This document shows, piece after piece, positions 44,193-54,104 of a stretch of DNA of 64,000 bases. Under the pieces are notes generated by a model that saw nothing but the letters and a program-made list of their open reading frames with translations, ran no database searches and was not told the origin of the DNA. The DNA is from Arcobacter sp. LA11. Lineage in GTDB: Bacteria > Campylobacterota > Campylobacteria > Campylobacterales > Arcobacteraceae. The stretch lies in NCBI RefSeq assembly GCF_001895145.1, contig NZ_BDIR01000002.1:1-64000 (forward strand). Direction: 5' to 3'. Numbering within the stretch: the first letter of the stretch is position 1; each line of letters opens with the position of its first letter. A program made the position numbers and the translations under genes.

Positions 44193-44981
44193 ATGAGTAA
44201 AATGACTAGAGGATTTTTTATAGATGTACAAGGTACATTAATTGATGATATAAACAAAGAACCTATAAATGGTGCTTGTGAATTTATTGATTTTTTAAAT
44301 AATGAAAATATTCCATATGTTGTTATTACAAATAATACTAAAGAAAAAAGTGATGTTTTCTTAGAAGATTTAAAGATAAAAGGGTTAAAGATAAAAAACT
44401 ATATTGACCCTTTTTCAATTTTAACAGAAAACTTAAAAAGTAAAAAAATTGCAGCCTTTGGAACTAATAAATTTTTGGAAGTGTTAAAATCTTTTGGATA
44501 TGAAATTGATTATGAAAAATTTGATACTTTAGTTGTATCTATTAAAAAAGATTATTCCAACGAAGATTATGCGAATATGATTGAATGTGCAATAAAAGCT
44601 AAAGAGCTTATTGGTATGCATGAAACATCAACTTATTCTAAAAATGGGAAACGTTATCCAGGTGTTGGTGCTATTATGCATATGATTAAATTTGCAGTTA
44701 ATAAAGAGTATAAAGTTGTTGGAAAACCTAGCTTGTCATTTTATGATAAAGCAAGAGAATTAACTAGTTTAGATTTTAAAGATATTACTGTAATTAGTGA
44801 TGATATGATTGGGGATTTATTAGGAGCTTTAAAACTTGACATGAGTGCATGTTTAGTTTTAAGTGGAAAAGTAAGAGCTAAAGAAGAAGTTTTAAATACT
44901 TTGTCTGTAGAAGAAATCCCAAAAAATATTTGTAAAGATATGAGTGAAGTTTTAGAACTTTTAAAAAAAGGTGAAATATGA
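44193..44981 (+). CDS. HAD-superfamily IIA (NagD-like) protein with altered motif I
   Basis: A 262-residue protein of the NagD-type HAD group. Motif I reads FIDVQGTL: the first Asp is present, but the second Asp of DxD, the usual general acid/base, is Gln. Motif II (VITNNT), the motif III Lys (VVGKPS) and motif IV (SDDMIGD) are intact. The change suggests lost or altered phosphatase activity. It follows lysA by 3 bp and overlaps pheA by 4 bp, so it belongs to the amino-acid operon. Substrate unknown. Confidence 0.82.
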   Translation: MSKMTRGFFIDVQGTLIDDINKEPINGACEFIDFLNNENIPYVVITNNTKEKSDVFLEDLKIKGLKIKNYIDPFSILTENLKSKKIAAFGTNKFLEVLKSFGYEIDYEKFDTLVVSIKKDYSNEDYANMIECAIKAKELIGMHETSTYSKNGKRYPGVGAIMHMIKFAVNKEYKVVGKPSLSFYDKARELTSLDFKDITVISDDMIGDLLGALKLDMSACLVLSGKVRAKEEVLNTLSVEEIPKNICKDMSEVLELLKKGEI

Positions 44982-46045
44982 ATGAAGCTGGATTAAAAGC
45001 ATTAAGAGATAAGTTAGATTCTATTGATAATGAGTTATTAAAATTAATAAATGAAAGAATGGAAATTGTCCATCAAGTAGGAGTAGTAAAAGCTCATAGT
45101 GGAGGGGCTATTTATAGACCTGAGAGAGAAAGAGCAATTATTGATAGACTTGAGGACTTAAATGAAGGTAAATTAAATAGAAGTGCAATAGAAGCGCTAT
45201 TTTTAGAAATATTTGCAATTTCTAGAAATCTTGAATTACCTGAAAATATTGCATACTTAGGACCTGAAGGAAGTTTTACTCATCAAGCAGCAGAAGCTAG
45301 ATTTGGGGCTATGAGCTCATATCTTTCGATTGGTTCAATAAAAGGTGTTTTTAGAGAAGTAAGTACAAAAAAAGCTAAATTTGGAGTTATTCCAATTGAA
45401 AATTCTTCAAATGGTATTGTAAGTGATACAATTTCTTGTTTAAGTAATTATGATTTAAAGATTATTGCAGAAGTGATTTTAGATGTTCATCATACACTTG
45501 CTACAACATGTGATAGTGTAAATGATATAAAAAGAATCTATTCAAAAGATATTGCATTTGAACAGTGTCATAGATTTTTAGAGAATTTTGGACTTGATGA
45601 AGTTGAGCATATTCCAGTTGAATCAACAACAAAAGCTGCAAAGATGGCTTTAACTGAACCAGGGGCAGCTGCAATTTGTTCCCATGTTGGAGCGAAAATT
45701 CATAATCTTCCTATTTTATTTGAAAATATTGAAGATAAGGATAATAATAAAACAAGATTTTTCATTGTAAGTGATTTTGAAAATGCACAAAGTGGAGATG
45801 ATAAAACATCAGTTTTAGTAAAGCTTCCAAATACACCAGGAGCACTAGTTGAGTTTTTAACAGATTTTGATAATGCAGGTATTAACTTAACAAAAATTAA
45901 GTCACATATTGTGGAAGGTGTTTCAATTTTCTTTATTGATTTTAATGGTCATAAAGATGATGAAAATGTACAAGAAATTTTTAACAAACATGCTGATTCT
46001 ATTAAGTTTTTAGGATCATATGTAAAAGAAGTAGAAGATATTTAG
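44978..46045 (+). CDS. pheA: chorismate mutase / prephenate dehydratase
   Basis: A 355-residue bifunctional enzyme for phenylalanine. Residues 1-90 are an AroQ chorismate mutase (LDSIDNELLKLINERM). Residues about 95-275 are the prephenate dehydratase (YLGPEGSFTHQAA, IPIENSSNG, and TRFFIVS). The ACT domain follows with LPNTPGALVEFL and IKSHIVEG. The start overlaps the HAD gene in ATGA. Confidence 0.95.
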   Translation: MNEAGLKALRDKLDSIDNELLKLINERMEIVHQVGVVKAHSGGAIYRPERERAIIDRLEDLNEGKLNRSAIEALFLEIFAISRNLELPENIAYLGPEGSFTHQAAEARFGAMSSYLSIGSIKGVFREVSTKKAKFGVIPIENSSNGIVSDTISCLSNYDLKIIAEVILDVHHTLATTCDSVNDIKRIYSKDIAFEQCHRFLENFGLDEVEHIPVESTTKAAKMALTEPGAAAICSHVGAKIHNLPILFENIEDKDNNKTRFFIVSDFENAQSGDDKTSVLVKLPNTPGALVEFLTDFDNAGINLTKIKSHIVEGVSIFFIDFNGHKDDENVQEIFNKHADSIKFLGSYVKEVEDI

Positions 46046-46053
46046 GAGAGAGT

Positions 46054-47175
46054 ATGGAATTTAATAAAGTATTAGATAATTGTAAAATATATGAAGCTGG
46101 AAAACCAATTGAATTAGTTGTAAGAGAATATGGTGTTGATGAAAAAGATATTATTAAACTAGCATCAAATGAGAATCCATATGGAACTTCACCTAAAGTT
46201 ACAAAAAAGATTCAAGAATTAGCACAAAATATGTTTGTTTATCCTGATGATTCTATGTATGAATTAAAAGAAGCCTTAGCAAATAAATTTGATGTTCAGA
46301 GTGAAAACGTAATTATTGGTGCCGGAAGTGACCAGATTATTGATTTTGTAATAAAAGCAAAATGTGATGAAAATTCAAAAATGCTTATGAGTAAAACAAC
46401 CTTTGCAATGTACGAAATTTATGGAAGACAAACAGGTTGCGAAATTTTAAAAACTGAAGATGATGAACATAATTTAGAACAATTTGAATCTATGTACAAA
46501 GAACATGGTGCAGATGTTATTTTCTTGTGTTTACCAAATAATCCTTTGGGTGAATGTTTAGATAAAGAAGCAGTTTATGAATTCTTAGGAAAAGTTGATA
46601 AAGATACTTTAGTTGTAGTTGATGGTGCTTATCAGGAGTATGCAACTTTTAAAGATTCAAAGAAAGCAATAAATCCTGCTGATTTAATTGAGCATTTCCC
46701 AAATACAATTTATTTAGGAACATTTTCAAAAGCTTATGCTCTTGGTGGTATGAGAACAGGTTATGGTATTGCTCAAACAAGTATTATAAAAACTATGTAT
46801 AAATTAAGACCACCTTTTAATATTACGACACTTTCTTTAGCTGCTGGTATTGAAGCATTAAAAGATGAAGAATTTGTAAATAAGTGTATTGCAAAAAACT
46901 TTGAAGAGATGAAAAGATATGAAGAATATGCAATATCTAAAGGCTTCTCATATATTGAAAGTTATACAAATTTTATCACACTTAAATTTGATAATAAATA
47001 TATTTCATCAGAAGTTGCACAAAACCTTTTAGAAAGAGGTGTAATTGTAAGAGATTTAACTGGATATGGTGTAAATGCTATTAGAGTTACAATTGGAACT
47101 CAAAATCAAAATACAAGAGTATTTAAAATGTTAGACGAAGTGTTAGCACAGTTAGAAAAAGTAGAAAATCTATAA
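46054..47175 (+). CDS. hisC: histidinol-phosphate aminotransferase
   Basis: A 373-residue class I/II PLP aminotransferase. SNENPYG near the start, LPNNPLGE, DGAYQEY and the PLP Lys in TFSKAYALGGMRTGYG near 230 fit HisC. In this phylum it may also serve phenylalanine/tyrosine synthesis, in keeping with its place after pheA. AGGAGA precedes the ATG. dxs follows after 16 bp. Confidence 0.92.
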   Translation: MEFNKVLDNCKIYEAGKPIELVVREYGVDEKDIIKLASNENPYGTSPKVTKKIQELAQNMFVYPDDSMYELKEALANKFDVQSENVIIGAGSDQIIDFVIKAKCDENSKMLMSKTTFAMYEIYGRQTGCEILKTEDDEHNLEQFESMYKEHGADVIFLCLPNNPLGECLDKEAVYEFLGKVDKDTLVVVDGAYQEYATFKDSKKAINPADLIEHFPNTIYLGTFSKAYALGGMRTGYGIAQTSIIKTMYKLRPPFNITTLSLAAGIEALKDEEFVNKCIAKNFEEMKRYEEYAISKGFSYIESYTNFITLKFDNKYISSEVAQNLLERGVIVRDLTGYGVNAIRVTIGTQNQNTRVFKMLDEVLAQLEKVENL

Positions 47176-47191
47176 TAAAGTATAAAATACT

Positions 47192-48994
47192 ATGGAAATA
47201 AAAAACAAAAATCTAGAAGAGTTAGAACAAATCTGTTCTGATATTAGGGCTAGAATTATTGATGTTGTTTCACGAAAAGGTGGACATTTTTCATCAACAC
47301 TTGGTGCAGTTGAACTTACCGTTGCTATGCATAAAGTATTTGATGTAAAAAAAGATCCTTTTATTTATGATGTATCACATCAATGTTATCCTCATAAGCT
47401 TATAAATGGTAGATGGGATGAATTTGAAACAATTAGACAATTTGGTGGATTAAGTGGATTTACTAAGCCAAAAGAATCCGAAGCTGATTATTTTGTTGCA
47501 GGACATAGCTCTACATCTATTTCTCTAGCCGTAGGAGCTGCTAAAAGTATCAAACTAAGAAAAGAGGATAGAATCCCTGTTGTTATGATAGGAGATGGTT
47601 CTATGACTGCTGGAATGGTTTATGAAGGTTTAAATGAATTAGGTGATTTAAAACTTCCAGTTGTAATAATCTTAAATGACAATGAAATGTCAATAGCAAA
47701 ACCAATTGGAGCAATTTCTAAATATCTTTCAAAAATACTTGCAGGTAAATTTTATCAAAACTTTAGAGATAGAGTAGATAGAAATATTGTGCAAAAACTT
47801 CCTGATGGAGCAACATATATTGCAAAAAAAATGGAAGAGAGTATGAAACTTATTACTCCAGGTATTTTATTTGAAGAAATGGGTGTTGATTATATCGGAC
47901 CAATTGATGGACATAATTTAGAAGAAGTTATAGAGACTTTAGAACTTGCAAAAGGAATGGGCAAACCTGTAATTGTGCACGCTCATACAGTTAAAGGAAA
48001 AGGTTATTCTATTGCTGAGGGTCAACATGAACATTGGCATGGAGTAGGTCCATTTAATGTTGATGATGGAAAATTTGTAAAAAAATCAAGTGTTAAATCT
48101 GCAACAGCAGTATTTGCTGATGGATTATTAGATTTAGCAAAAAAATATGAAAATGTAGTAGGTGTAACTGCTGCAATGCCAAGTGGAACAGGTATTGATA
48201 AACTTATGAGTGAATTCCCTGATAGATTTTGGGATGTAGCAATTGCAGAGCAACATGCAGTAACATCTATGGCTGCAATGGCAAAAGAGGGATTTAAGCC
48301 TTTTATTACTATTTATTCTACATTTTTACAAAGAGGTTTTGACCAAATAATACATGATGTATGTCTAATGGATCTTCCTGTTGTTTTTGCAATAGATAGA
48401 GCAGGAATTGTTGGGAATGATGGAGAGACACACCAAGGTGCTTTTGATATCTCTTATTTAAGATTTATTCCAAATATGATTTTATGTGCACCAAGAGACA
48501 ATGAAACTTTAAGTTATGCCTTAGAATTTGGTTATGAAGCAAAAAGTCCATGTGCAATAAGGTATCCAAGAGGAGCTTTTGTTGATATTGATTATAAAGC
48601 TAGTAAATTTGTGCTTGGATGTGCAGAACTTTTAAAAGAGGGGACTTCTAAAAAACTATTGATAGGTTATGGGGCAGGAGTTTCAAGAGCAATTGAAACA
48701 GAAAAACTTCATAAAGAAGATATTGCAGTTTTAGACTTAAGATTTGTAAAACCACTTGATAAAGAAAAATTAAAAGAACTATCTAAAAAATATAATGATT
48801 GGTATGTTTTCTCTGATTCACAATTTGAAGGTGGAGTAGCAAGTGCAATACTTGAATTTTTAAATAAAGATAAAATCTGTGTAAATGTTAGATCATTTGA
48901 ATATAAAGATGATTTCATAAATCATGGAGATACAAAATTAATAGAAGAAGATTTAGGTCTTCTTCCTTCTCAATTAGTTAATAAAATTAACTAA
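47192..48994 (+). CDS. dxs: 1-deoxy-D-xylulose-5-phosphate synthase
   Basis: A 600-residue thiamine-diphosphate enzyme opening the MEP isoprenoid pathway. GDGSMTAGMVYEGLN holds the cofactor-binding GDG; the second half has AEQHAVTSMAAMAKEG and FAIDRAGIVGNDGETHQG. The ribosome-binding site is weak. A perfect palindrome follows the stop. Confidence 0.95.
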   Translation: MEIKNKNLEELEQICSDIRARIIDVVSRKGGHFSSTLGAVELTVAMHKVFDVKKDPFIYDVSHQCYPHKLINGRWDEFETIRQFGGLSGFTKPKESEADYFVAGHSSTSISLAVGAAKSIKLRKEDRIPVVMIGDGSMTAGMVYEGLNELGDLKLPVVIILNDNEMSIAKPIGAISKYLSKILAGKFYQNFRDRVDRNIVQKLPDGATYIAKKMEESMKLITPGILFEEMGVDYIGPIDGHNLEEVIETLELAKGMGKPVIVHAHTVKGKGYSIAEGQHEHWHGVGPFNVDDGKFVKKSSVKSATAVFADGLLDLAKKYENVVGVTAAMPSGTGIDKLMSEFPDRFWDVAIAEQHAVTSMAAMAKEGFKPFITIYSTFLQRGFDQIIHDVCLMDLPVVFAIDRAGIVGNDGETHQGAFDISYLRFIPNMILCAPRDNETLSYALEFGYEAKSPCAIRYPRGAFVDIDYKASKFVLGCAELLKEGTSKKLLIGYGAGVSRAIETEKLHKEDIAVLDLRFVKPLDKEKLKELSKKYNDWYVFSDSQFEGGVASAILEFLNKDKICVNVRSFEYKDDFINHGDTKLIEEDLGLLPSQLVNKIN

Positions 48995-48996
48995 AA

Positions 48997-49023
48997 TTAA
49001 TAGTAGTTTGAAACTACTATTAA
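48997..49023. terminator. perfect 13-bp-arm palindrome between dxs and secretin gene
   Basis: TTAATAGTAGTTT-G-AAACTACTATTAA is a perfect palindrome that starts 2 bp after the dxs stop and covers the stop codon of the convergent secretin gene. It probably ends both transcripts. The T-tract is better on the minus-strand side. Confidence 0.7.
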
Positions 49024-50663
49024 TATCCTAATATTTCATTTACTCTTTTTTGGTGAATTTGTTCTGGAGTCATTTTTGGTTCTTTTGATTTAAAAAGATT
49101 TTTAGATGTTGAAGGTTTTTCTTTTTTAACTGTGACTGTTTTTTCTATTTTATCAAGCTTTTCATCTGATGTGGTATCTTCACTCGAAAAATTTAGGTTT
49201 AGTAGATCTAAATATTTTTTCTTTTTACTATCTTTATGTTTTTTAAACATTTTATTTTTATTTTTTTCAAACTTTGTAATTTGATCATTCGTGGAAGCTT
49301 TAACAATTTCAGGAGTTATGAAAAAAACTAACTCACTTTTACCATCTTTAAAAATATTACTTTTAAATAGAAAACCAAGAATTGGTATATCCCCTAATAT
49401 TGGCAGCTTTTCTATATCTTTAGAATTTTCACTATTAACTAATCCTCCAAGAACTACAGTAGCTTTATCTTTTATAATTACAGTTGTCTCTATAGATTTA
49501 TTTATTATACTAGGTATATTATCTACTGCATTTGCCCAATCTAAATCTCTCGATTTTGTAACAATATTTAAGTGTACAAATTCATCATTCATTACTTCTT
49601 TTGCTGTAAGTGTTAATTCTAAACCATAGTCAATCTTTTGTAACTCAGCTTTTTCATCAGATGTTAATCTTACATAGAGTTCTCCTCCTGCTCTAAATTG
49701 AGCTTCTTTGTTTTCAAGAGTAATAAGAGTAGATTCATCTAGAACATTAGCAATACCTTCTTCTGATAAATATTGTAAAGTAAGTGCAGCATTAAAGTAT
49801 TTACCTAAAAAATTTGCAGCACCTGTTAATCCTCCTGTTAATGTAAGAGCTTCAGACATGATAGTATCAACTTTACTACTAACCAATTCATTGTATTGGT
49901 TATTTATTTTTTGATATTGTTCATTAGAAGCATCTACAATAGGAGCATATCCTTTTCCTATTACTGTTCCTGTTCCAAGTGGATCATAGATATCATATTC
50001 TGTTGTAGGAACATATAGACTATTTAAAGGAACATTGTAATTATTTTCAGTGGCTGTATAATTTTTACTTGAGGCAACCCAGTTATTTTTAATTGTTAAT
50101 CCATCAGAATTATTTATTTCAACTGCATATAATTTTATTCTTACCATTTTAGGGTTGGATGTTGAAAGCATATCTACAATCTTTGTTTCTGGGTCTACAT
50201 CAAATTTTTTAAACATTTCTAAAATCTTTTCTTTATCTTTTTGATTTTGAACAGTACCTTTTAGAAATATAGTGTCATTGATTTGTTCTACATCTAAATC
50301 AGGATATACATTTTCTGCAAATGATATAATATTTTTTAAATGTGGTACAATATTAAATCCAACAGTAATAACTGTACTATCTTGAAATCTTATTAAGGCA
50401 CTTTCATTTGCAGAGTTTTTACCATAAATTTTTAATCTAGTTAATGGATTCTCCTTATTTTCAATAAGTTCTGCAGTAATATTTTCACTGTTTGTAATTT
50501 CAATATTTTTAATTCTTTTATTAAATTGTAGAATTTTATAACTATTTACATCAATAAATATTGTTTTATTTTCAAATTGACTTTGAATTAAAATTTCATC
50601 ATTTGCAAATATGGCATTTAAAGATATTATAAATCCTAAAGTAAATATATTTAAAATTTTCAT
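49020..50663 (-). CDS. rcpA: Tad pilus secretin RcpA/CpaC
   Basis: About 547 residues from the ATG at 50663, where AGGAG precedes it and a Sec signal peptide (ILNIFTLGFIISLNAIFA) begins. The upstream in-frame start at 50699 would lie in the preceding gene. It has an N-terminal pilus domain, a BON-like segment (FLKGTVQNQKDKEKIL), and the secretin core with VVLGGLVNSENSKDIEKLP and LGDIPILGFLFKS, ending in SELVFFITPEIV. It makes the outer-membrane ring. A charged tail follows. Last gene of the pilus cluster. Confidence 0.88.
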   Translation of the reverse strand: MKILNIFTLGFIISLNAIFANDEILIQSQFENKTIFIDVNSYKILQFNKRIKNIEITNSENITAELIENKENPLTRLKIYGKNSANESALIRFQDSTVITVGFNIVPHLKNIISFAENVYPDLDVEQINDTIFLKGTVQNQKDKEKILEMFKKFDVDPETKIVDMLSTSNPKMVRIKLYAVEINNSDGLTIKNNWVASSKNYTATENNYNVPLNSLYVPTTEYDIYDPLGTGTVIGKGYAPIVDASNEQYQKINNQYNELVSSKVDTIMSEALTLTGGLTGAANFLGKYFNAALTLQYLSEEGIANVLDESTLITLENKEAQFRAGGELYVRLTSDEKAELQKIDYGLELTLTAKEVMNDEFVHLNIVTKSRDLDWANAVDNIPSIINKSIETTVIIKDKATVVLGGLVNSENSKDIEKLPILGDIPILGFLFKSNIFKDGKSELVFFITPEIVKASTNDQITKFEKNKNKMFKKHKDSKKKKYLDLLNLNFSSEDTTSDEKLDKIEKTVTVKKEKPSTSKNLFKSKEPKMTPEQIHQKRVNEILGY

Positions 50664-50671
50664 TTTTTCTC

Positions 50672-51133
50672 CTAATTTATATCTATACTTAAAGTACATG
50701 TAATTTGTGCTGCACTATTCTCATTGTAAACTACTTTTCTACTTATAAAATTATTGGCACCTTGACCTGATAAGAAATTTTTATTATAAGTTCCTTGTAC
50801 AATAAAAATTGCTTGATAATTAGTATTTTGAGGTGCTGCAGTAGCAATATTACAAACAATATCACCAATTGCAATAGTATCTATTGCAGGAATTCTAATA
50901 CTATTTAAGTCTGTTACTAATTGAGCAGTTGGCATAGTAGATTGTGTTAAAGTACCTGATACTACTCTTACTGCATATTCACTAAGTGCATCCATATTAT
51001 CTTTTATTCTAATTGCTGTAGCATAATTAATTACAAAAAAGAATAGCCATACAAACCCTATAAATAATACCATCCACATAAGAATTTGTTCAATATATGC
51101 AGGTTTCATATTTTGAGTTTTTTGTTTAATCAT
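50672..51133 (-). CDS. TadE/TadF-like minor pseudopilin
   Basis: A 153-residue protein with one N-terminal membrane helix (QILMWMVLFIGFVWLFFFVINY, shortened) and a periplasmic domain with two Cys (VCNIAT and ITCTLS). The size, topology and place in the cluster fit TadE/TadF, though I see no clear prepilin peptidase site. It lies between cpaB and the secretin gene. Confidence 0.65.
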   Translation of the reverse strand: MIKQKTQNMKPAYIEQILMWMVLFIGFVWLFFFVINYATAIRIKDNMDALSEYAVRVVSGTLTQSTMPTAQLVTDLNSIRIPAIDTIAIGDIVCNIATAAPQNTNYQAIFIVQGTYNKNFLSGQGANNFISRKVVYNENSAAQITCTLSIDIN

Positions 51134-51142
51134 AGTTTTTCT

Positions 51143-52318
51143 CTATTTTCTCAGTTTTATATATTCGTCATAATTGATTTCTTTCACATCACTTTTTCGT
51201 ATATAACTTCCATCACATAACATATACCATGAAGTATTTATTTTTGAAATATTAGTATAAGGTAATATATAGTTTTTATAAATTTTTTTATGAATTTTAG
51301 ATCTAATTGATGGATGTTTTCTTATATATACTTTATTTGAGGTAACTAATAAAAGTTTATCTTTTTTAGAACATTCTTCTTTATAATTAGATGAAATTTT
51401 TGCTTTTTTAGTTTGCACTAAATCAGAATTATCTGAATATGAAATAGTAGCAGTTTTTGTACTAACTGATGTTTTTGGCTGATACCATTTTATAGGGTAT
51501 GTTCTTGGTATATATTTTCTTTTTACTATTTTTTTCTTAATGAGTGTTTTCTTTTCTTTTACTTCTTCTTTTTCTTCTACTTCTAATTCCTCTTTTTCTT
51601 CTTCAAATTTTGATTTAACCATCCAAAGTTGTTTACCTTTATTATAATCATTAATTAAAGATATTAAAACTTCTTCTTTTATATCTAAAATAATTTCTTC
51701 AGATCTTAATTCAATTATTTCTTCCACTTGTTTTTTCTTTACAACTTTTTTTATTTTTTTCTTAATAATTGATTTCTCAGTAAGTCTTCCTGAATTAAGA
51801 AAACCTAATAAACGGATATTTTTTGCAACATATTGCACTGAAAATTGGTTAGTTTCTTCTCCTGAATTATCTGGATATACAGAAATAATTTTTATTATAT
51901 CATTGGGTTCAAGGGAATAGTTAGGGTTTTTAAATAGTTTATATGACATATTGTAACTATTATATTTATAATCAATAGTTTTTTTCTCAATAACTTTTAC
52001 AATTTTAATACTTAACTTTTCTTTTAAGAAAGCTTCATTTTTATATATTGTTTCTTTTGCATATTTATTAAGTATTTCTTTTTTTAGAAGAGGTTTTGTT
52101 AATATATACTGTCTTGCAATAGAAGTTTGTTTAATATGTTGGTCTGTAATTAGCGTATCTTTTTTTATATTATCTTTTGCTACATATATTGTTACAAGTT
52201 GATTCTGACTTGCTAATACTTGTTTGTTTTTATCATAAAAGTAATAAGATACGGCAATTGCTGATAATAACATTGATAATAAAACCAGTATAATTGCAAT
52301 CTGTTTATTAAATTTCAT
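51143..52318 (-). CDS. cpaB: CpaB/RcpC-like pilus protein with C-terminal SH3-like extension
   Basis: A 391-residue protein with one N-terminal membrane helix (about 7-27) and an SAF-like domain (VTIYVAKDNIKKDTLITDQHI). A strongly charged Lys/Glu-rich stretch follows (about 235-270), then a SH3-like end (VYIRKHPSIRSKIHKKIY to SYIRKSDVKEI). CpaB/RcpC proteins bridge the secretin and peptidoglycan. The extra SH3-like end is not usual for the family and could bind cell wall. Confidence 0.78.
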   Translation of the reverse strand: MKFNKQIAIILVLLSMLLSAIAVSYYFYDKNKQVLASQNQLVTIYVAKDNIKKDTLITDQHIKQTSIARQYILTKPLLKKEILNKYAKETIYKNEAFLKEKLSIKIVKVIEKKTIDYKYNSYNMSYKLFKNPNYSLEPNDIIKIISVYPDNSGEETNQFSVQYVAKNIRLLGFLNSGRLTEKSIIKKKIKKVVKKKQVEEIIELRSEEIILDIKEEVLISLINDYNKGKQLWMVKSKFEEEKEELEVEEKEEVKEKKTLIKKKIVKRKYIPRTYPIKWYQPKTSVSTKTATISYSDNSDLVQTKKAKISSNYKEECSKKDKLLLVTSNKVYIRKHPSIRSKIHKKIYKNYILPYTNISKINTSWYMLCDGSYIRKSDVKEINYDEYIKLRK

Positions 52319-52336
52319 TTTCTTTCCTTTTGTTTT

Positions 52337-53173
52337 TTACAATCCAAATTCTAAGCTACCTGCCATCATAGGAAAAATAATAAATGCTCCCAGCGCAGGT
52401 AATACAAAAATAAATATAATAAGCATTAAATACATATTTAATGTATTTACTTTACCTTTTATTTTATAAAACTTTTCTTGTCTCATTTCATCTGATTGTG
52501 AAGCAAAAATATTTTTAACTCCTATTCCTGCTTCTTCACTTAATATTAAAAAATCTACAATTTTTGCAACGTCTTCCGAATCAACTCTTTTTTTAAGATT
52601 TTCATAAGCTTTTTTTGTTGAGTAGTTTGTCATTTCATATTCTAATATTGCAATTTCTTTTAATAGTTCTTCATTTAAAATTCCATTTGCTCTTACTGAA
52701 ACAGTAAAGAAAGCATTCTTCAATCCTCCTCCTGCTTCAAGTATTACATTAATTAAGTCAAGAAATACTCCTAAATCAGTATTTATTTTTTCTACTCGTT
52801 CAGATTTTGAAATATATAAATAAAGTTTACCCCCAAATATCAATAATAAGATACCAATAAGTATACCTGTTACTCCAACTGTAAAAGAGAAAAATATTGG
52901 GAATGAAATACCAATAACTAGTCCCATAATAGCAAATACTAATTTACCTTCATTGTATTCTTTTTTTGTCAATCCTGCTTGAATTAATTTAAAATGTAAG
53001 TCTTGAGTATCATCAGCTTTATTTTTAATTTCATTTTGTTTTTCAATAATAGCTAAACTATCTAACTTAGATAAAAGTACAATTTGTTTTTTTATACTTT
53101 TAGAGTCATAAAAAAACCATCCAATTAAAAAAATGATTGCTAAAAAAATAGGAAGAAAAATAATAATATTCAT
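52337..53173 (-). CDS. tadC: Tad platform protein TadC
   Basis: A 278-residue inner-membrane protein of the type II secretion F family. It has N-terminal and C-terminal spans, with the conserved cytoplasmic part VFLDLINVILEAGGGLKNAF and ILSEEAGIGVKNIFASQSDEMRQEK. It partners TadB as platform of the pilus. It follows tadB by 1 bp. Confidence 0.88.
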   Translation of the reverse strand: MNIIIFLPIFLAIIFLIGWFFYDSKSIKKQIVLLSKLDSLAIIEKQNEIKNKADDTQDLHFKLIQAGLTKKEYNEGKLVFAIMGLVIGISFPIFFSFTVGVTGILIGILLLIFGGKLYLYISKSERVEKINTDLGVFLDLINVILEAGGGLKNAFFTVSVRANGILNEELLKEIAILEYEMTNYSTKKAYENLKKRVDSEDVAKIVDFLILSEEAGIGVKNIFASQSDEMRQEKFYKIKGKVNTLNMYLMLIIFIFVLPALGAFIIFPMMAGSLEFGL

Positions 53174-53174
53174 A

Positions 53175-54104
53175 CTATTTTACCTTTGTCAATAAATTAT
53201 TTACAAATAAACCAAATCCAACCCATACTGCTATAAAAAACATTTGAATTTGACCTTCATTTGTACCAAAAAAGTGTTCATCAAGAACACCTTCCATTGA
53301 ACTATCCATCATCTCATAAATAAAGATTACTAAAGCAATTATCATATAACTACCTACTTTTACTTCTCTGGTTGATGCAGTAATTTCTTGTTTTATCTCT
53401 CCTTGATCGTGAAGAGTTTTTCTCAGTTTTTCAAGTGTGTTTGAAAACTTTCCACCTGATTGTCTACCAATAGAAATTGTTAGGTAAAAAATTCTAAGTT
53501 CTTTTGATTCTACTAGTTTAAACATTTTTTCAAAAGATTTTTCCTCTCCAATAATATCTTTTTCTATTAAATAGATATTAAAAACTTCTTCAGTAAACTT
53601 AGATTTTGAAGTTAATACAGATTTTTTTAATGCTTGTTCAAATCCTACTCCACTTTTCATCATACTAGTAACTTTATCTATAATGATTTTTAGACCAAAG
53701 TTAAACTCTTCTTGTCTATTATCAATTATTTTTTTTAGAACTAAAAGTGGGAAAAATGAGAATATTATCCATCCAATTATAAAAACTAAAGGATTTGTAA
53801 TTGCAAAATTAATAAATGTTGCAGATAAAAATCCAAATAAAGTTGAAATAATTATAAATACTATTTCTGAATATGGAGAATCAAAACCTGCATAAGTTAA
53901 TTTCTTGCCTAACCAGTTTCTCTCTTTTTTATTGAATATGGATTGTTTTTTCTTTTCTGCGAGGATTTCATTTGGGTCAACAGATAATTGTTTAATTATT
54001 CTATTTTGTTTATTAAAATTAATATATAAATTATAACTTATAATCCCTAGTAATACTGATAATATAGGAATTATAATAATTAATACAATTATCTCTGTAG
54101 TCAT
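53175..54104 (-). CDS. tadB: Tad platform protein TadB
   Basis: A 309-residue membrane protein of the type II secretion F family. The conserved region IDKVTSMMKSGVGFEQALKKS and SIGRQSGGKFSNTLEKL is seen between two sets of membrane spans. It is immediately after the tadA ATPase gene and before tadC. Confidence 0.88.
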   Translation of the reverse strand: MTTEIIVLIIIIPILSVLLGIISYNLYINFNKQNRIIKQLSVDPNEILAEKKKQSIFNKKERNWLGKKLTYAGFDSPYSEIVFIIISTLFGFLSATFINFAITNPLVFIIGWIIFSFFPLLVLKKIIDNRQEEFNFGLKIIIDKVTSMMKSGVGFEQALKKSVLTSKSKFTEEVFNIYLIEKDIIGEEKSFEKMFKLVESKELRIFYLTISIGRQSGGKFSNTLEKLRKTLHDQGEIKQEITASTREVKVGSYMIIALVIFIYEMMDSSMEGVLDEHFFGTNEGQIQMFFIAVWVGFGLFVNNLLTKVK

